From Chelonoidis abingdonii (taxonomy: Eukaryota; Chordata; Testudines; Testudinidae): 64,000 bases of DNA. The number at the start of each line of letters is the position of its first letter. The first letter of the stretch is position 1. The translations under genes and the position numbers were made by a program. The stretch is taken from NCBI RefSeq assembly GCF_003597395.2, contig NC_133778.1, positions 20,320,124 through 20,384,123 on the forward strand, read 5' to 3'. Shown piece by piece: positions 46,028 through 58,171 of this stretch. The notes under the pieces were generated by a model. The model did not search any database. It saw only the letters and a list, made by a program, of their open reading frames with translations, and was not told where the DNA came from.

Positions 46028-46903
46028 CAGGGTTATTTCGGCCGACCGTTATAAGCCAGCCCGTGAGCTGCCGCTGGGGAGCAGGGTCTGGGGTTTGCTC
46101 AGCTCCGGTGCTCCAGCTGGGGTGCTTGGTCGGGGGCCACACCATGCGGCTCGGCCCCGCTCCAGCCTGGGCGCTGGGTCAGGGGCTGCACTATTTGGCT
46201 CAGCTTCACTCCAGCTGGGACGCTGGGGGGCGCACTATGCGACTTGGCCCCGCTCTGGTGCTCCAGTCAGGGCACTGGGTCAGGGGCCACTCCACACAGC
46301 TCCCAGAAGCCATGGCATGGCCCCACTCCAGCTCCTACATGCCCCAATGGCCCTCTCTGGCACTCCAATTGGAGCTGCAGGGGCAGTGCCTGCGGATGGG
46401 GCAGCATGCAGAGCCACCTGGCCGCACCTCCACATAGGAGTCAGAGAAGGGACATGCCACTGCTTCCGGGAGCCGCTTGAGGTATGCGGTGCACAGAGCC
46501 TACATCCCTGAGCCACTCCCCATACCCCAACCTCCTGCCCCAGCCGTGATCCCCCTCCCACTCCCCAAACCCCTTGATTGCAGCTTGGAGCATCCTCCTG
46601 CACCCCAAACCTCTCATCCTCAGCCCACCCCAGAACCCGCACCCCCAGCTGGAAACTGCACCCCTTCTCGCACCCCTACCCCAACCCTGAACCCCCTCCT
46701 ACCCTCTGAACCCTTGGTCCCAGCCCAGAGTACCCTCCTATACCCCAAACTCCTCATTCCCAGCCCTACCCAGAGCCCACACCCCCAACCAGAGCCCTCA
46801 CCTCTTCCTGCACCCCAACCCCAATTTTGTGAGCATTCATGGTCTGGCGTACAATTTTTGTTCCCCGATGTGGCACTCGGTCCAAAAAGTTTGCCCACCC
46901 CTG
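46028..46903. mobile_element. Non-autonomous hAT-like element
   Basis: It is flanked by a perfect 8-bp duplication CCCTATAG (46020-46027 and 46904-46911). The right end reads TTTGCCCACCCCTG, a typical hAT end (CAGGGGTGGGCAAA in reverse). The left end shares only CAGGG, so it is diverged or rearranged. The interior has loose tandem repeats (GGCCCCGCTCCAGC-type near 46155 and 46247) and C-rich repeats at 46530-46830. No transposase. Confidence 0.72.
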
Positions 46904-46911
46904 CCCTATAG

Positions 46912-49900
46912 AAAGGATTGCCTTGATTCATGGGCCAGCATAAACTGAGGTTGTTGTTTAACACCAACTGCAGAACTTTGAGTCACTCCCACATAAGACA
47001 TATTAAAACTGTATTTATACATTTAAAATGGCCTTAAAACTTTCAATGCATCTAAAATTGATTTTCAACATGAGGTGTCTAACAGTGAGTCCTGAGGATG
47101 TCTCCATCCAAACGGCAGAACTCAGCGGTGGAACAAGCACGTGGTCGGACACTGATGCAAGTACATAAACTTTTCCGTTGTGACTGAGAATCTAATCAAA
47201 GCAGCTGACTCAGTCAAGAGATTATTTCACAGACAATAGCCTCCTGCAGGCTGCCTATTGACTTTACACTACTCTGCACTGGGCCAGTGGGAGCAGCAGT
47301 GGAAGCTCTAGTGTAGGCATTAACAAGGTAGTGCTGTTTTAACCACTGTGTTGTCTAGGCCTGCTCTGAGCAGAGTTACTTGATACAGCGGCTAAAAGTC
47401 CTGTGCCCTGTTGACACCAGCACCCCACACGCTGGAACTGAAGTGGTGGTAGCAACAATGGGGAATTTTCGGCCAACCACACAGAGCAGACACACCATGT
47501 GTGCCTGAAAGTGGCTGGGAAGTACTCTTGCATGTCTTGAAATCTCTCATCACCAGTTCACAAAGCGTGAAAATCCCCTCCTAGCAAAGGCCCAGCATCA
47601 GGCCCGTGCACCACTTAAATCTTACTTAACCACTCAAAATAGGACTTGAGTGAGCCTTAATGGCCCATAGGCCTTGGGCTGATCCTCTGCACAGGGCTGG
47701 ATGTCACCCACTTTGTGAGAAAAGCTTCTGTTGAGCTGGGCCTTTAGTCCAATGGGAACTTGAAGGCTCATCAAGTTCAGACCTCTGTGATTCCTCTATC
47801 CCTGGTAATCAAGCATCACAGTCCTGGATTCTTGAGTGAAGCTGCTCTCTAGTTAAGTTCTTCCTACAGGACTATGTTGGTGCCATCCACAAAGTGCCGC
47901 AGCTTACTGCCTTCCCATCCCAAAGGACAGTTCTAAAGCCTTTGAAGGCAAACGAAATGTAAAAATAAACTACATTTGCAGCTATGGCAAATACTACTTT
48001 GCCTTAGTTCTGATGGCACACAACCTCGGGGGCTAACTTAGTGTGAGGCCATTAGAAATGGGGTACTAGAATGAAAGGAAGAGGGAGCTCTGTTTTTCCA
48101 CATAAATTGTTCATCCGATGTGCTGGTGTTCAGGCTGTAAACACTGAGCCATACCAGGCAGCAGGATGCAATTCACTGGTCTAACTTGTGGCTTTATCTA
48201 CATTGCTGTGGCAGGGGACTGTGTCATAGGGTAGTTCAGGGTGAGAAGGGGTGAAAATTGCTACACTTTTTTAAAGGGAACAGCACTGCTGGCTCCAGAC
48301 TACCAGCTCATTCTGAAAAAGGCAGGACCGTGACCCTTTGATATACAGTAGTACAGGGGTGCTGATGTATTTGAGTGTAGCTGGACTGTGAGTGGGGTTT
48401 GAACCTAGGACCTACTGTGCTGAAAGCTTGAATCTCTGTCATTGGCGCTAAAGGTGGAGTACATTAGCTGGCAGCTTGCAGCTTCTTATGTGGACTAACC
48501 AGTAGAGGAAGGATTAAGACCCATACTCTGTTAGTGTGGGTTATACCACTTCCCCAGTATCTTGTATCAATGGAGCACAAAGACCACATTCTAGCCCCCT
48601 CTACTCAGGTTCTCAAGTGGGAGGAAAGAGCTCCCTGCTTCCTGTCACCCAGCTCTCAGGCTCACAGGCCAGCAGCCACTGTCTGTCCATTAGCATTCAC
48701 TTCAGTAATCACAAAGATGTTATTTAGGAGGGCTCTGGCCTTTGAATCATTGGTTCCCCGATTTCCCCTCACAAGTAACCTTTAGGAGATATCCTCTGGC
48801 TACAAACCTGTCAGGGCAACTTATGTAAAGGACAGTTCAAGCTACAATTATTTCACAAAAAGATAAAAGAATTTCCAGGGGGAGCATTTTTTATGTTGAT
48901 TTTGTTGGTTTCTCTCCCCCTTATTTTGGTTCCTCTCTGCATCCCTCGAAGTCTAACCCCCCCCTTTTACCTTTATCACGAACTCATTCTTTGCCCTCCT
49001 GCTTTAACTTTCTCCTTCTGAGGACACAAACTACTCCACAGCATCCTTCAGAACAGAGTAGGAACAGAACATATTTAAAATCTGCACTGTTGTTATAGCA
49101 ACGAGAATGCAAAATTTCAATTCCAAAATGATGTGATACCAAAATGATACGGGAGAACAAATGTCTTACGTGATCATAGCAATGGAGATGGATGCATGGG
49201 GAATTATTCAAACTTGCCTAATTTGTACAGTCCTAATGAGTTGCTCATGAATATGATCTTGTACAATCATACTATACTTGTTTCAATCCAATAGACTTTA
49301 ATTTTGTTCCCAGCATATTCGTTGCTATGCTAACAACATGTAATTTCTTGTCCACTGAGGTGCCTCTCACTGCTATGCAGTGCAATACCAGCGACAATAA
49401 ATATGAGATGGTATATAAACTGATGTGAAAAGAATTCATCCCCTGTTTGGAAATATGCCTTGGATATTATATCTTGTCCAGGAGAGTGACACATTGTGCC
49501 AGTCTGTTGTCTCATTCCCTCTCCTATTTCTCCTTTCTCTCTCTCTCCCCCTTTCTGTCTTACTGTCTGTCTGTCTCTGTACCTATTTTTTCCACACTCT
49601 CTCTTTCTCTGTCTCTTGGCACTGGCACTTTCATCTCCTCCCTTGGGGATTTGAGATGTCACTGCAGGAAGTGCTTGTCCGCCTCTCCGGCAGCAGCAGA
49701 GCCCTGTGGCTTTGACAAACCTCATTTAATTGGGAGGAAGCCAGGAGGGTTTGAAAGAACTGAAACAGCCACAAAACTCCTTTTATCAGGCATAATTTAA
49801 ACTCTGCATGGAAAAAACCCTATATGTATAAAGAAAAGTCAACTTCCCTCCTGCTGTGAGTGCTCCCCTCCTCCCCCCGGCACAGGCAGGCTCCTGCGAG

Positions 49901-49994
49901 ATTCCATCTTTCATTTTTCTGAAAGTGTCAAAGTAGATTTGTGCTCTGTGACTGGGTGAACAGAAAAGGAATACAGATGTGTCTCTCTCACTCA
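46912..49994. other. Mostly unique sequence
   Basis: No gene recognised. A pyrimidine-rich tract (TCTCTCTCTCCC type) spans 49535-49616. The open frames here are low-complexity or short. Confidence 0.5.
48398..48470 (-). repeat. Possible tRNA-derived SINE fragment
   Basis: On the minus strand the segment has GGTTCAAACCCC next to CCTAGG, which resembles a pol III B box (GGTTCRANNCC), and a matching upstream part. It is short and its family is uncertain. Confidence 0.4.
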
Positions 49995-50393
49995 GGTCTG
50001 GTCTATACTACGTGTTTAAACTGAATTTAGCAGCATTAAACCGATTTAACCCTGCACCCATCCACACAACGAGGCCCTTTATATCGATATAAAGGGCTCT
50101 TTAAACTGGTTTCTTACTCCTCCCCGACGAGAGGAGGAGTAGCGCTGAAATCGGTATTGGCATGTCGGATTAGGGTTAGCGTGGCCGCAAATCGATGGTA
50201 TTGGCCTCCAGGCGGTATCCCACAGAGCACCATTGTGACCGGATGGACCGCTCCTGGAAAGCAATCTTGAATCGGATGCACTGGCCAGGTAGACAGGAAA
50301 AGCCCTGCAAACTTTTGAATTTCATTTTCCTGTTGCCCAGCGTGGAGCTCTGATCAGCGCGGGGCGATGCAGTCCCAAATCCAAAAGAGCTCC

Positions 50394-50510
50394 AACATGG
50401 ACCGTACGGGAGATACTGGATCTGATCGCTGTATGGGGAGACAAATCTGTTCTATCAGAGCTCCGTTCCAGAAGACAAAATGACAAAGCGATTTGAAAAA
50501 ATACATCCAG
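50394..50510 (+). pseudogene. Myb/SANT-like gene fragment in element D
   Basis: Frame 50385-50497 reads APTWTVREILDLIAVWGD followed by KSVLSELRSRRQNDKAI and a stop, the first part of the DNA-binding domain seen at 38121-38300. Further similarity (CCVTN near 50540) is broken. The remainder is lost. Confidence 0.75.
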
Positions 50511-51133
50511 GCTATGATAGACAGAGGCCACAGCACATTGCTGTGTGACAAACGTAACGGAAAGCCAAAGAATCAAATGGACGCTCATGGAGGGAGGGAG
50601 GGATAACTGAGGACTCGAGCTTCCACAGTCTCCGCAGTCTCCGAAAAGCATTTCCATTCTTGGCTGAGCTCCCAATGCCTGAAGGTCAAAAATTTTCCCA
50701 GGTGTTTCGGGTATATCTCGTCAATTTACACCCTCCCCCCCCCACAAAGCAAAAAAGGAAAAAACTCGTTTCGTCGCTTTCTTTCAATGTCGACCCCTAT
50801 GTCTACGCATGCTCTGGTAAAACGGTGGTTGCTGCAGCGCTGAAACACAGCATTCCTTCGCCGTGGCAGATGTGGCAATATGACTGTTATCCATCGTCCA
50901 TCACTGCAGCCTCGTGAAGTGCCTGGCCGGACTCGTGACGGTCAGCGGGCCGCTGGGAAAACTGGCAAATGAGTCCCGTCATGCCTGGCGCTTTGGTACA
51001 GGAACGGCTGGTAATATCTCATTCCATGCAACCTGGAGCTGAGTCCATCACCCCCTCCCCACGCTTTCATTCTAAGAATAGATTATGTACTGCCTGGCAC
51101 TATCATAGCAGCGGAGGTGGGCTCTTTCCCCGC

Positions 51134-52153
51134 ACCCTTTAATGTCCTCTGAGATAACATAGCACGCTGGAGGCTCCTCCCCCTCATTTATCTCACCAAA
51201 AAGTCAGTGTTTCTTATTCCTGCATTCTTTATTACTTCCATCACACAAATGGGGGACGACTGCGCAGCGTAGCCCAGGAGGGTGTGGAGGAGGGAAGCAA
51301 CGAGGTGGGGCGTTTTTGCAGGCACCACCATAATCGGCCTGCGCTCATAGTTTGCCGCCAATCTCTGGGCTCTGACATGGGCCAGCTCATTCTTGGCCTC
51401 TAGTAGACTTGCCCAGTATTCCTAGGGCAGGACTGACTCTATTTAAGAAAACATAAGAGGAATGACCGGGGAGTCATTCCCATTTTTTCCATGCACCCCC
51501 CCGGCCGACGTCAGTTGAAGGCCAGCCAGGAGCACCCACTGACCAGCAGAAGTTACAGAACAACTGATAACATCATCTCATCGCCAATTTACAATGATAA
51601 CTGGAGACGTTGCAATAGGAGGTAGCNNNNNNNNNNNNNNNNNNNNNNNNNGCCACCCTTTAATGTCCTGCCTGGACTATCATAGCAGCTGGAGGCTTCC
51701 TCCCCCTCATTTTATCTCACTAAAAAGTCAGTGTTTCTTATTCCTGCATTCTTTATTACTTCATCACACAAATGGGGGGACACTGCCACGGTAGCCCAGG
51801 AGGGTGTGGGAGGAGGGAAGCAACGGGTGGGGTTTTTGCAGGGCACCCCCTAGAATGGCATGCAGCTCATCATTTCTGCAGGATCTCTGGGGCTCTGACA
51901 TGGAGCAGCTGCATTCTCTGGCTCTCTAGTAGACTTGCCCCATATTCTAGGCAGGACTGACTCTATTTTTAGATAAACATAAAGGAGGGAATGACCCGGG
52001 GAGTCATTCCCATTTTTGTCCATGCACCCCCGGCCGACTTCAGTGAGGCCAGCCAGGAGCACCCATGACAGCAGCAGACAGTACAGAACAACTGATAACC
52101 ATCATCTCATCGCCAATTTACAATGACATGGCAGACGGTGCAATAGGGATGGT
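51134..52153. repeat. Same ~500 bp on both sides of an assembly gap
   Basis: 51134-51626 and 51652-52153 are the same sequence with many small indels (for example CACCCTTTAATGTCC, GGAGTCATTCCCAT and CATCTCATCGCCAATTT occur in both, in order). The left copy ends and the right copy begins at the N run. This fits two overlapping contig ends that were not merged, rather than a true tandem duplication. Confidence 0.85.
51627..51651. other. 25-N assembly gap
   Basis: Exactly 25 N characters. The length is a placeholder typical of scaffolding and not a measured distance. Confidence 0.99.
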
Positions 52154-52644
52154 AGCCGTCTCTGCTACCTTGCAAAGGCAAATGAATGCTGCTGTGTAGC
52201 ACTGCAGTACCGTATCTGTCAGGAGCATCCAGTACACATACGGTGACAGTGACAAAAGGCAAAACGGGCTCCATGGTTGCCATGCTGTAGCGTCTGCCAC
52301 GGCAATCCAGGGAAAAAGGGCGCGAAATGATTGTCTGCCGTTGCTTTCACAGAGGAAGGATTGAGTGACGACATTTACCCAGAATCACCCGTGACACTAT
52401 TTTTGCATTGGGATCTCAACCCAGAATTCCAATGGGTGGGGGAGACTGCGGGAACTATGGGATAGCTACAGGATAGCTACCCACAGTGCAACGCTCCGGA
52501 AATCGACGCTAGCCTCGGTACATGGACACACACCGCCGAATTAATGTGTTTAGTGTGGCCGCGTGCACTCGACTTTATACAGTCTGTTTTACAAAACTGG
52601 TTTATGTAAAATCGGAATAATCCCGTAGTGTAGACATACCCTCA

Positions 52645-54090
52645 TATACAGCATCTTAGAAGGGTGGCAGTGCAGGAGAGATGCTAACTGCAAGCCTCTT
52701 TGCTTGGGATATGTCAGAAAATCCAAAAACAAAAGTTTTCAAATAACTTTGCTGCTTGGGCCAAGAAAGTTACTCCTTAATCACCCTTATCTAGAAAAGG
52801 AGCTGGTGCCCAGGAATCTTTGGAGAATGCCAGGACCACTGGGCACATTATGCAGGGTGAGGAAGAGATTTTCCAGCTCTGTAGCTAGGCAGGTACCATT
52901 CTCTTTAGGTACTGGAGTAGTATGTGAATGTGTGGTTTTTGTTTGTATGTGATGGGTGAGCTACAGAGGAAGAGAGAAGTAAATGCAGGTAGTTTTAAGG
53001 GAGAGCTGGTATGACAGGATGCAAAGGACAGCTGGTGTCTTCAAACTTCAAAAGGCAGCAGGAGGTCTATTTTGGGGAACAAGGGCTAACACATTGCGCC
53101 AAGCAGCTGGGAATTCAGGATATGAGCAAATCACAATTTGAATTAAACTACTCCCTCTGAAAATACAGCATCACCCAGCTCTAGGAGAGAACTCTGGACT
53201 CGTAGTTACACAATTGGGGAAGGATGGCACTATCTCAAGGCATTCACACCATTCCTTTTTCAATGAACCCCCAATATTAAGGTCCCCTTCATGTTCCTTT
53301 CTAATATTAAGATATTGTCATGTGTTGGGAAAAAAAGTTAACACTTGTTCAAACTGCAGCTCAGAGCCCCAAAACTTTGCAGCTTATGGGAGCCTAGCAG
53401 GAGCCCTCAGGCTTTGAATTTACTAGGGATGCTCTTAACAAATCAAATGTGAAGTAGCTCCCTTCTTCCTGAGATGGGATCAGGAGATAACGTACCATCA
53501 CAAAGCTGATACAGCCGAGATAGCAGAGCACTGAAGAAGTTATGAACAAGTGCATCCTGTGCAGAGACCCACTCTCGAGGAAAAGCTTTTAATGTTTTCA
53601 ATGCCAGGTCTTCAGCTCCTGGCACCCGGCCCAGCCTAGAAAAGCAAGAGAAATGGGTCCAAGCCAGATAACTAAGATCTGGAACCAGATCTGGATCTGA
53701 ACTTCCTTTAAAGGTTGGGGGTTAGAGAGGGAGAGAGGTGCACAATCTGGGGAATTTGTGTATGCCCGTTATGGAGATATGAGCCTGTCCTGAAGTTTGG
53801 AGCTTCATGGGAACTTACTCCATTTTGAGGGTGCATATGTCCCAGAGTTTGGTTCAGACCTATTTCCAAATAAACCTGTTTAGAATCCTCCCTTCTCCCT
53901 TTTGAAGATAAATTGTTACTTAGCAAAGAAAGGGATTGGAATAAAAAAAGACACTAGCAATTATGGAGGGCTGAATATTACATGTGTCACAACTAGAATC
54001 TCACATGTTACTATTATTGTCAGGCTCTTAGAAATGCATAGGTGAGAAAATGTCAAATGTCAACTTGCCAGTACTCTGCTAGACCTGTCA
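52645..54090. other. Unique sequence, no gene seen
   Basis: No gene, RNA or transposon end recognised. Confidence 0.5.
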
Positions 54091-54317
54091 GGGTATGTCT
54101 ATGCAGCAAGTCGGGCTCGTGCTGTGGGGCTGTTTCATTGCTGTGTAGATTTTCGGGCACGGGCTGGAGCTGGGCTGTAGGACCCTGCAGGGAGGGAGGG
54201 TCCCAGAGCTCAGGCTCCAGCCCATGCTTGGAAGTCTACACAGCAATGAAACAGCCCTGTACCCCAAGCACTGTGAGTCCAAGCAGGGGGGTTTTCTTAG
54301 CTGTTTAGGGATGTACC
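54091..54317. mobile_element. Palindromic Harbinger-like MITE
   Basis: It begins GGGTATGTCTATGCAGC, like Harbinger ends, and ends in a decayed TTTAGGGATGTACC. The interior is a long inverted repeat: 54119-54187 pairs with about 54196-54268 (shared GGGCTGTTTCATTGCTGTGT and GGGCTGGAGC). A hairpin of about 65 bp per arm is possible. No coding capacity. Confidence 0.72.
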
Positions 54318-55750
54318 TTCAGTGGCCACTCTAGATTTGCGTTCAGAATTAAGAAGCCAAATAAAATATCCTTTCCCCATCTACTACCCTCCAGTTTGAC
54401 TGTGCAATTGGGCTGTACGTGTGTTGGAGCTGCGCCGATGTGAATCACTTGCTCAGGATGAATGTTTTAAACAAGAAAATATGCCCAGTAAATGTCAATG
54501 GCAAGTGGCCGACTCCCAGAGCGGACTGCAGCTGGGAGACTAGGAAGTGAAGGAGAGAAAACAAACAAGCAAGCAAACAAATAAAAACAAGGCTCTTGGT
54601 TTTACAGCTTTTACTTTGTTTGCTCTGTTCCTGGTGTTTCAGCATCAGGTGGCACATCAGAGCTTGGCCTGTTGTGTTTCTACTGACTACCCCAGCTGGT
54701 GCTTCCCCTCTAAATGACATCACAGGCCTGGTATCGCCCATGTGTCCTACTGTTTCATTCCTCTAATGCTTATGCTGCACAGAGCGCCTCACGCTCTGGG
54801 TGAGGAGAGAGGATGTTAAAAAAGAAACACTAGAGCACATAGCTTTGGAAAAAGTCAGGTCTTAGCTACTCTAGGCTGTGATGGATGATTGCTCAATTCT
54901 TACCTCAGGCAAAACCATACCAGCCCCTGCTGGTTAGGGGAGCAAGATACTGGGGCTCAAATTGTAGGTGTTAGCCTGTGGTAAGGCAGAGGGTGCAAGG
55001 CTCTTCTTCCTCTCTCCTTGTGATCCCCTTTGCCCTGTTTGGTGTCCCCATCCTCAAGGCTGCATGCTATGCCACCAGGCTTTCCAGTACCCCTCTTCCA
55101 GGCTCCACACAGCTCCTAAGCTCTGGGTAGAACTCCTTAACTGGCCATGGAGGGTTTAACACTATGATGTTCTCCTTCCCTTCTCAAGAGCTCAGTGTGC
55201 TGCCTCTATAGTGTTTAGATACTGCTGACTTAGAGAGTCAGAAATGAAGAATCAAAGCTGGCATAGCATTCAGTGCAGAACTCTATCGCTGAGGCACTGG
55301 CCAGCTCGTTGGTGTTAGCTTTAATGGACCCTTTCAAGTTTTAGCGACTGGGTCCTATTACCAAGGGACTGTGGTGAGTGAGAAGGAAGCTGTGCCACCC
55401 AGCATGGGGCCAGGGAATACATCCATTTCCCTGTTCGTAATGGTAGCAAGAAGGGAGCCTGGTATCCAAGTTAGAGAAGTGATAGTTTGTGTATTCCTGA
55501 AAGTTTTTGAAGACATTGATTAAAATTGCACGTGCATCTAAGAACAGTACTTTTCTGAAGACTTCAGCAGCGTCTCCTTTCAGAAATTCAGAACAGAGGC
55601 TAAGGATGCCAGTTCTACAGCAAAGCATATTTTCCCCTGAAGTGGTACTGGACAAAGAAGTGAGGTACTGAACAATGATGGTTAAAAGGGTAGTTACTGT
55701 GTAAACGCCATATTCCACCCTGGACCTACAGGTGTGTGAGCGCTTTGGAG
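54318..55750. other. Unique sequence, no gene seen
   Basis: No supported gene. The minus-strand frame 55341-55718 (125 codons) is the longest here. It has no domain I recognise and no splice context that would make it an exon. Confidence 0.45.
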
Positions 55751-55753
55751 CAG

Positions 55754-56105
55754 TGTGACAGGGCGCTGAGCAGAAACACTGCAGAATCAGCCCCCTGCCA
55801 CTCCAGCCCCATTTAGGTGACTAAAGTGGAGCTGGCTGGAAAGAACCTGCCCTAATTGGGGAATGAGAGCCAGCTGCCAGGCCAGGGCTATATAAGAGGC
55901 TGGGAAGAGGGCAGTGGGGTGATGGGATGGAGGAGAGTTAGGGAGGGCACCTAAGGAGAAAGCCCTTCCTGCCTGGGTTCAGACCCAAGGAACCCAGAGC
56001 TGTACAAGTTATATAGTAAGAAGGTGGTGGGAGCACAAACTTGTAAATAAAAGTGCTAGTGGTTTCAGAACCCGAGGGTGGCTGAGTGACTTTATCTGAG
56101 CATAG
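55754..56105 (+). mobile_element. LTR-like segment (possible solo LTR)
   Basis: It starts TGTGACAGGGCGC, contains CTATATAAGAGG (a TATA box, 55887-55898) and about 155 bp further AAATAAAAG (polyadenylation signal, near 56046), the order expected of a long terminal repeat. No inner coding region, no second copy and no certain target duplication were found. It could instead be a promoter-like fragment of another repeat. Confidence 0.4.
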
Positions 56106-57731
56106 CAGAGGCAGGCGCCAGGCAGGCCAGCTGCACTCTGCTATAAGTGGGAATAGTCTTTTTAGCTAGCCTATGAGTGCAAAGCACCTAGCACAATGGG
56201 GTGCTTAGACAGGGAAGGTCTGTAGTGCTGAATGTCCCTGGCCACACTGTGCACCTTTACTCCAGGCAGCGAAAACCTCCACAGTGTTATTACTAATCTG
56301 ATGCAGCCAGGTTCATCATAGATGACAGCATGGCCGCTGCCAGTCCATGATCAGGCAATGTTCCCCTCCTGACCTCAAATCCGATCTTCAGGGATTAAGG
56401 TGCAGGTATGTTATCTCTGAGGTGACCTAGGTGGCTAAAAAGTGCCAGCTAGCAGTGACCTGAGATGACTTCAATCCTCTCAAGGCCACTTCACAATAAT
56501 ACTTCCCTATCATTGATCAAATCAGACACTAGTGACCAGGCCCTCTGAAATAGATGTGGGTATGGTGATGAGTGAATAGCAATTTCCCAGATTATAAATA
56601 CTTTTCCTTGGCAGTGGAGGGAAGGAGGAGGGGGAGCTATTTTAATGCTGACACTCTAGCACCAGAGAGAGTGAGTGAGAAAGGTGCTCCACTCTGCACT
56701 GTTTGAAGTGTTATCTTTAGGATGAGCTGCTAAATCAAGGCCCAGGCCATCTCTAGTAGCATTTGGTCACTGAAGAATGTGAGTTCTCCTGCCTTAACTA
56801 ACCCCAAGATCATTTTCTGTCAAGACCACTGTATGCCTTACCTAACTCATTCTGGCAATATTCCTATCAGCTATTTCTATGCAAGAGAAATTGGTCATCA
56901 AGTCTGCTCCAGAGGGCCTGGGAAAGCATGACCTTCCTGAATCAAATTATGCCCCTCAAATAGTCACACATAATGCTGTGGAACTGCTGCTTGTCTGAGA
57001 ATAATAAAGCCAGTACGTGCCTATCCCTGCTGCAGTTTCTCAGAATCTGATGCTTACCTTATGGCAGGTCTGATTATTACTAACAACTGCTGTACTCATC
57101 CTGAACTTACTGAAGGGAGCTCATTTAAAGTTAAATGGTTGCATATAAAAACAAACAAACCCAGAGGCTGTTTTGACGTTGCTGTCATAGGTAGCTTACC
57201 TGGCACAGATCATCTGGAGCCTCTGAGGTCTACTGGAGATGACCCACTCTAGAAAGTTAATATGCAATCAAAAGATTAAACAAAAATCAAGCAAACAACC
57301 ATTCTTTGAGCCCTTACAAAAACATGCACTTGGAATTTCAAAGGTTCCTATAGAATCTGTCACTGTCGCATTTATAAATATACATTATTCCTATTGGACT
57401 TGAATATCAGCATTGATATTAATAAGGCTGTTAGTCTGTATCCCTTTCTTTTAATACATCTATGAGAGCAGGTCTTGGTCCTAATTCTATTTCCATTAAA
57501 GCCAGTGGGAGTTCTGCTTTTGACTTTCACAGAAGCAAGACCAGTCCTCAAAACCTAAGACTAAGAAATCAGGGCTAGTGTTGCCTAGTCAGAACCAAGG
57601 ACCCAATCCAGCAAGCAGATCTGCCTGGGCAGACCCTTACACCCAATCCCCCACTGAGGTCCAGGAGCTCCCACATAGGTACAAGGGTTCACCTTTATGG
57701 ATCTGATTGCAGGACAGAGCCTGAGTGAGGG
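56106..57731. other. Unique sequence, no gene seen
   Basis: No gene recognised. A short inverted-repeat unit is suggested at about 57472-57545 (CAGGTCTTGGTCC to AAGCAAGACCAG). Confidence 0.45.
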
Positions 57732-57739
57732 CTCTAGGA

Positions 57740-58163
57740 AAGTGGTTCTCAACCAGGGGTCCATGTACCCCTGGGGATACGTGAGGTCTTCCAGGGGGTA
57801 CATCAACTCATCTAGATATTTGCCTAGTTTTACAACAGGCTACATAATAAGCACTAGCGACTCAGTACAAACGAAAATTTCATACAGACAACGACTTGTT
57901 TATACTGCTCTATATACTATACACTGAAATGTAAGTACCATATTTATATTCAAATTGATTTCTTTTATAATTAAAATAAATAAAATAATGGTAAAAATGA
58001 GACAGTAAACAATATTTCAGTACCAGTGTGCTGTGATACCTTTGTATTGTTATGTCTGATTGTGTAAGCAAGTCGTTTTTAAGTGAGGTGTAACTTAGGG
58101 TTACGCAAGGCAAATCAGACTCCTGAATAGGGTACAGTAGTCTGGAAAGGTTGAGAGCCACTG
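57740..58163. mobile_element. Charlie-type non-autonomous hAT
   Basis: The left end AAGTGGTTCTCAACC and right end GGTTGAGAGCCACTG are inverted repeats of the widespread CAGTGGTTCTCAACC type, flanked by a perfect 8-bp duplication CTCTAGGA (57732-57739 and 58164-58171). The first base is mutated from C to A. The 424-bp interior is AT-rich and non-coding. Confidence 0.92.
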
Positions 58164-58171
58164 CTCTAGGA

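Larger units (their letters stand above)
49995..52641 (+). mobile_element. PIF/Harbinger DNA transposon D, internally deleted
   Basis: The ends GGTCTGGTCTATACTACGTG and CCCGTAGTGTAGACATACCC are imperfect inverted repeats, with matching TCA triplets at 49992-49994 and 52642-52644. The first ~400 bp and last ~200 bp closely match element C, so they are one family. Only a fragment of the Myb-like gene and no recognisable transposase core remain. The interior includes an assembly gap and a repeated segment. Confidence 0.87.

Noticed and set aside
46006..46911. Several frames of 115-144 codons
   Set aside because: They fall within the GC-rich hAT-like element and its flanks, overlap in several frames, and lack domains.
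49425..49800. Leucine/serine-rich frames resembling a signal or membrane segment
   Set aside because: They are translations of the pyrimidine-rich tract at 49535-49616.
51108..52160. A true tandem duplication in element D
   Set aside because: The copies meet exactly at the N gap and differ by consensus-type indels, which fits unmerged contig overlap better.
52118..52300. Minus-strand frame with hydrophobic segments as a separate gene
   Set aside because: It lies within the deleted Harbinger D next to the assembly gap and matches no family I recognise.
55341..55718. 125-codon minus-strand frame as a host exon
   Set aside because: No domain recognised and no convincing splice sites; kept only as a note.
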